The notes under the pieces are model-generated. The model did no database searches. It was not told the DNA's origin and saw nothing but the letters and a program-made list of their open reading frames with translations. Below, piece by piece: positions 60,833 to 64,000 of a DNA stretch of 64,000 nucleotides. Within the stretch, counting starts at the first letter, position 1. Each line of letters opens with the position of its first letter. Source of the DNA: Mytilus edulis (Eukaryota; Mollusca; Bivalvia; Mytilida; Mytilidae); the NCBI RefSeq assembly GCF_963676685.1, contig NC_092347.1, positions 84,446,592 to 84,510,591 of the forward strand, given 5' to 3'. Both the position numbers and the translations under genes were made by a program.

Positions 60833-62885
60833 TGCCCGCGTCACACTGTCCCGATTTTTATATACGATGGACACCCGAATGCGAAAATTGTAAGTTCGTA
60901 CGAAGTTGGTCCCGATCTCGTTGAAATACCAAAAAGTGACCGAAGCAAGTTCGATGAATAACGAAGTCTATACGATGGTGCCAAAATTATATACGATAGC
61001 AAAAGATGGACATACGAAGGTTAACCGAAGACGGGTATTTAAGCTTCATATCTCAGCCGAAACTTACACGATGGATCACGAAGGCTACACGATGGATTAC
61101 GAAAGGTACACGATGGATTACGATGATGGCGCGATGGCCATACGATGTCTAAACGAAACGAACAGAATTTCGACAACATATCGTTTCTGTACAAGTCTGC
61201 CATGCATGGCAGGAAATCGATCATTTTGTGTAATTCTTATAAAACTTAGTTTATTATCCCCTCGCCTACTACATGTAAGTTGCGTGTAGATAAAATTGTT
61301 ATGGACACTCTAGAACCAAAATGCTCAAAACTTGGTATGGTGTTACTCGTTAGGAATATCTTAAGCGCTATTGACTTTAAAGTTCAAAGTTCAAGGTCAC
61401 AGTGGCAGTTGTAATACAAGGCAATATCACCCTTGTGGACACTCTAAAACCAATATGCTTCAAAAGATTTTAACCACATTTGGTATACTGTTCCTCCTTG
61501 TAATGATCTGACATTTTTCACGTTCAAGGCCAAAGGTCGAGGTCATGCAGATGGACTTGTTTTTTCTCCTTGAAATAGCATAATACACAGGAAATTGGTT
61601 GCTCATTTTTTAACCTGCTGGTTCTAAAGAAAATATTAAAGGTATTTCCAGTTACTGAATGTTTCGATTGATTTCTAAATAGTTTATGTATCAAATATGC
61701 ATATTCAATTATACCATTTTCTGCATGTGTCATATACAAATATAGGGTCCATGTTTGTCCCCAATATGTTACATACGAGGGAATGCCACGCTCGGCATTG
61801 CCTTGTTTGAACTGTAAAATGTATGCACTAGTCTGAATAATCACCCATAATTAGGCCCATGTTTACTGATCTATCTTAAAGGTAAGGTAATGGGTTCGTT
61901 GATCCCTTTTATTCAAAAAGAGCTCTTTCCAGGAGAATATCATAATAATATAGGCAAAAGGAAGGATGTGGGGAAAGCAACAAATGCGGCAAAATATGTC
62001 ATATACAAAACAAAATGGTTATGGAGTAAACATTCGTGTGACAACATAAACGATACATAAAAAATTAGAATAGTGAAGAAAAAGTTGGTTTCTCTATATA
62101 CGTGTACCTGCAGTGTTGGTGTACGAGGCGCGTTTACGATTTTCATTTTGTTACTTGATATGAAAAATTGACAAAAAATAATATTTTACTTGTAAAAGTA
62201 AATCCCGAGCCTGTAATAGCTGCTCTTCTTGTTCCATTTGAATTAATAGAAACAACGCTGTCGCCTTTCTTGTTCTCATAGAATCATATGATATGAGCTC
62301 CATGTTTTGTGAACGTCTTTCTTAACTGTCGTATTAGACCGACCAGTGCATATCGCGCATGGCACTTTAAATGTATTTTAGCGCGAAAATTAACTTACAT
62401 TTAGCTGGATTTATTGCCGTCGTAGTTCCATCTTGTCGCCTTCGTACTTTTATTCGATGGCAACACGGCGGGATTACGAGGTCTTCACGAAGTCGTGTTT
62501 CCATCGTAAGACCTTCGGATATCTTCGTGATTCATTCGTGTAGGCATCGTAATGTCAAAACTGCCCGATGGAAACGATGGAAACACGAATGCAATACGAT
62601 GTGCAAAGATGCATGCCCGGTGACATTACGATGGTGAGGATGGTGATACGAACTCAATACGAACCCTCAACATCGGTCGCACCTTCGGGGATTTTTAAAC
62701 ATGTTAAAAAATTTAGAACCCTTCCCGAAGTTGTCCCCGAAGCCTAGAAAAAGTGGCCGATGGTTCTACGATGGTATAAGATGGCACTACGAATAGCCCG
62801 ATCTAGATACGATCAGTCCCGATTTTGAAAATTTCCCTTATCGTGTTGCCATCGGCGTAAAAATCGGGACAGTGTGACGCGGGCA
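60833..62885. mobile_element. Non-autonomous DNA transposon, 28-bp perfect TIRs, TAA duplication
   Basis: TGCCCGCGTCACACTGTCCC plus GATTTTTA at 60833-60860 is found as an exact reverse complement at 62858-62885. TAA flanks it on both sides (60830-60832 and 62886-62888), as expected for a 3-bp TWA target duplication of the PIF/Harbinger type. Subterminal zones (60860-61150 and 62440-62850) are dense in ACGATGG, TACGA and CGTAA-like words. The middle (about 61290-61560) contains two diverged copies of a TGGACACTCTA.AACCAA segment with AGGTCAAGGTCA-type sequence, probably an older repeat. The 127-codon frame at 60906-61289 is repeat-driven. No transposase is present. Confidence 0.87.
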
Positions 62886-62888
62886 TAA

Positions 62889-63850
62889 TGGAATGCCGCA
62901 ATTATTCCACGAGATTATGTTTGCAAAGTGCAGATCTGTAATTCTTTCCAATTTTCGCTACACGAGACAAATACGTCCTAATGAAGATTTAAGGAATTGC
63001 TTTATTATTAAATTAATAATATTTAATTCATCTAATAAAGATAAATGCATGTGTATTACCCCCTAGGGAATGAGAAATTATCTGCATGTTTTAACGCTAC
63101 ATGAAAGGCAGTAATACTGGTAATGCTGGATTTGTCATGTTAATTTTGGATCGATCTGGAACAATATTAATGCTATAAAATATTATATAAAGATGTGTGA
63201 AAATGGATTTCTATCAGATTATATTGTATCTTAGATTCCTTTATTGCTACAGAATTGTTTTTTGTCTATGCATATATATTATTAATTAGTAGAGAAGCTA
63301 TTCCTATTAGCCTGTCTGTTGTACTTTTGTTTTAAGCTTTTACTATGTGGCTTAAGAATTTAAGAAATGTCAATTGTTGGGTTTTTTTTTATTGTTGCTT
63401 GTTTCTTTTGGCCTTTTTGATTTTAATTTAATTTTTAATTGTTTTGTTCTGATGAATCTTTTCAATTTCCCCGAACGGTGTGTGTTTACATTCATTTTTA
63501 AAGCCCATGCAAATAGTATATAGTTGTGCTTATTGATGAACCTCTATTCGTGAAACTCTACGAATAGAACGAAAGTCCCACTGCAAGCACTGTTCGTTGT
63601 GTATGAAAACATATAGAAAAAATATTGTATGTAGGACAACGTTTTCAGTGGGTTGAAGAAGTCTTTTGCTAGTAAACCTGGATACTTTTCGTGTATAAAA
63701 TATGCAGGATTTAAATTAATAGTGTTATACCATAAGAAAAACTGATACACAATATAAAAAAGAAGATACAAGTCGGTAATGATGATTCCATTTCAACCTA
63801 TTTCGCCCAAAGCTGCTTATTGAAAATCATTTACACAAAAGTGAAAAGAT
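62889..63850. other. No recognisable gene
   Basis: AT-rich; the 75-codon reverse frame at 63544-63771 is not recognised. Confidence 0.5.
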
Positions 63851-63854
63851 AGAT

Positions 63855-63990
63855 TTATTATTTCAATGCTTTTCAACTTTGTTCTTTATTTGTCCTTCAA
63901 ACTTTTTTATTCGAGCGTCTCTGATGTCCCTGTTGAAGACGAAACTCGCGCCTGGCATTCGAAATTCTAAATCTGCTTTATTTCATGTGG
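63855..63990 (+). mobile_element. Retrozyme-like family A fragment at window end
   Basis: CTTTTCAACTTTGTTCTTTA and TTTTTTATTCGAGCGTCT lead into a decayed hammerhead (63915-63958): GCGTCT, CTGATGT (A9 changed), stem II altered, GAAA intact, then CTCGCGCC in place of CGCGCGTC. Inactive. Confidence 0.7.
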
Positions 63991-64000
63991 GTTTTTTATT

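Noticed and set aside
60906..61289. 127-codon frame with repeated YTMD motifs
   Set aside because: Generated by ACGATGGA repeats in the subterminal zone of a transposon; no family resemblance.

Overview
This is an AT-rich eukaryotic (animal) window that I read as a bivalve mollusc genome, most likely a mussel (Mytilus-type). I base this on two secreted C1q-domain genes with a shared three-exon layout, a TRIM/NHL-like gene remnant of the kind amplified in bivalves, and many diverged interspersed repeats that recur across the window. There are no operons. Almost all listed open frames are chance or repeat shadows.

Layout. 1-2690: two short tandem arrays and a reverse-transcriptase remnant. 3790-11535 (minus): a dead TRIM/NHL-like gene whose middle has become a 66-bp minisatellite of about 102 units. 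12036-13217: a direct-repeat element carrying two intact hammerhead ribozyme motifs and a cluster of GGACCGT palindromes. 13887-15080: a weak inverted-repeat element. 15514-18696 and 34086-36684 (both minus): two paralogous C1q genes, reconstructed with canonical splice sites to 172 and 171 codons of protein. Between and around them lie duplicated non-coding blocks, a GA/GACA microsatellite (about 28.8-29.1 kb) and a 1,147-bp inverted-repeat DNA transposon (30505-31651). 38-53 kb is a graveyard of interspersed repeats with two more reverse-transcriptase remnants (42.1-43.0 kb plus strand, 51.8-52.6 kb minus strand). 53776-55360 is a Mutator-like (MULE) transposon with a broken transposase. 60833-62885 is a 2,053-bp non-autonomous DNA transposon with 28-bp perfect terminal inverted repeats and a TAA target duplication.

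The most interesting system is a set of small repeats whose conserved core is a hammerhead self-cleaving ribozyme. Two sequence families (A: CTGATGA...GACGAAACGCGCGTC; B: CTGAAGA...GTCGAAATC.AGATC) differ in all three stems yet fold identically, with compensating base changes. Family A has a 344-nt and family B a 350-nt spacing between successive cleavage sites. This is the architecture of metazoan retrozymes, which produce small circular RNAs. At least eleven copies in all states of decay are present. Three keep a perfect ribozyme core with complete stems (12081-12124, 13069-13112, 46284-46327) and two more keep an intact core with one stem mismatch.

Protein-level function in the window is limited to the two C1q genes, which would encode secreted globular-head C1q lectin-like proteins. 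Everything else recognisable is mobile-element or pseudogene sequence.
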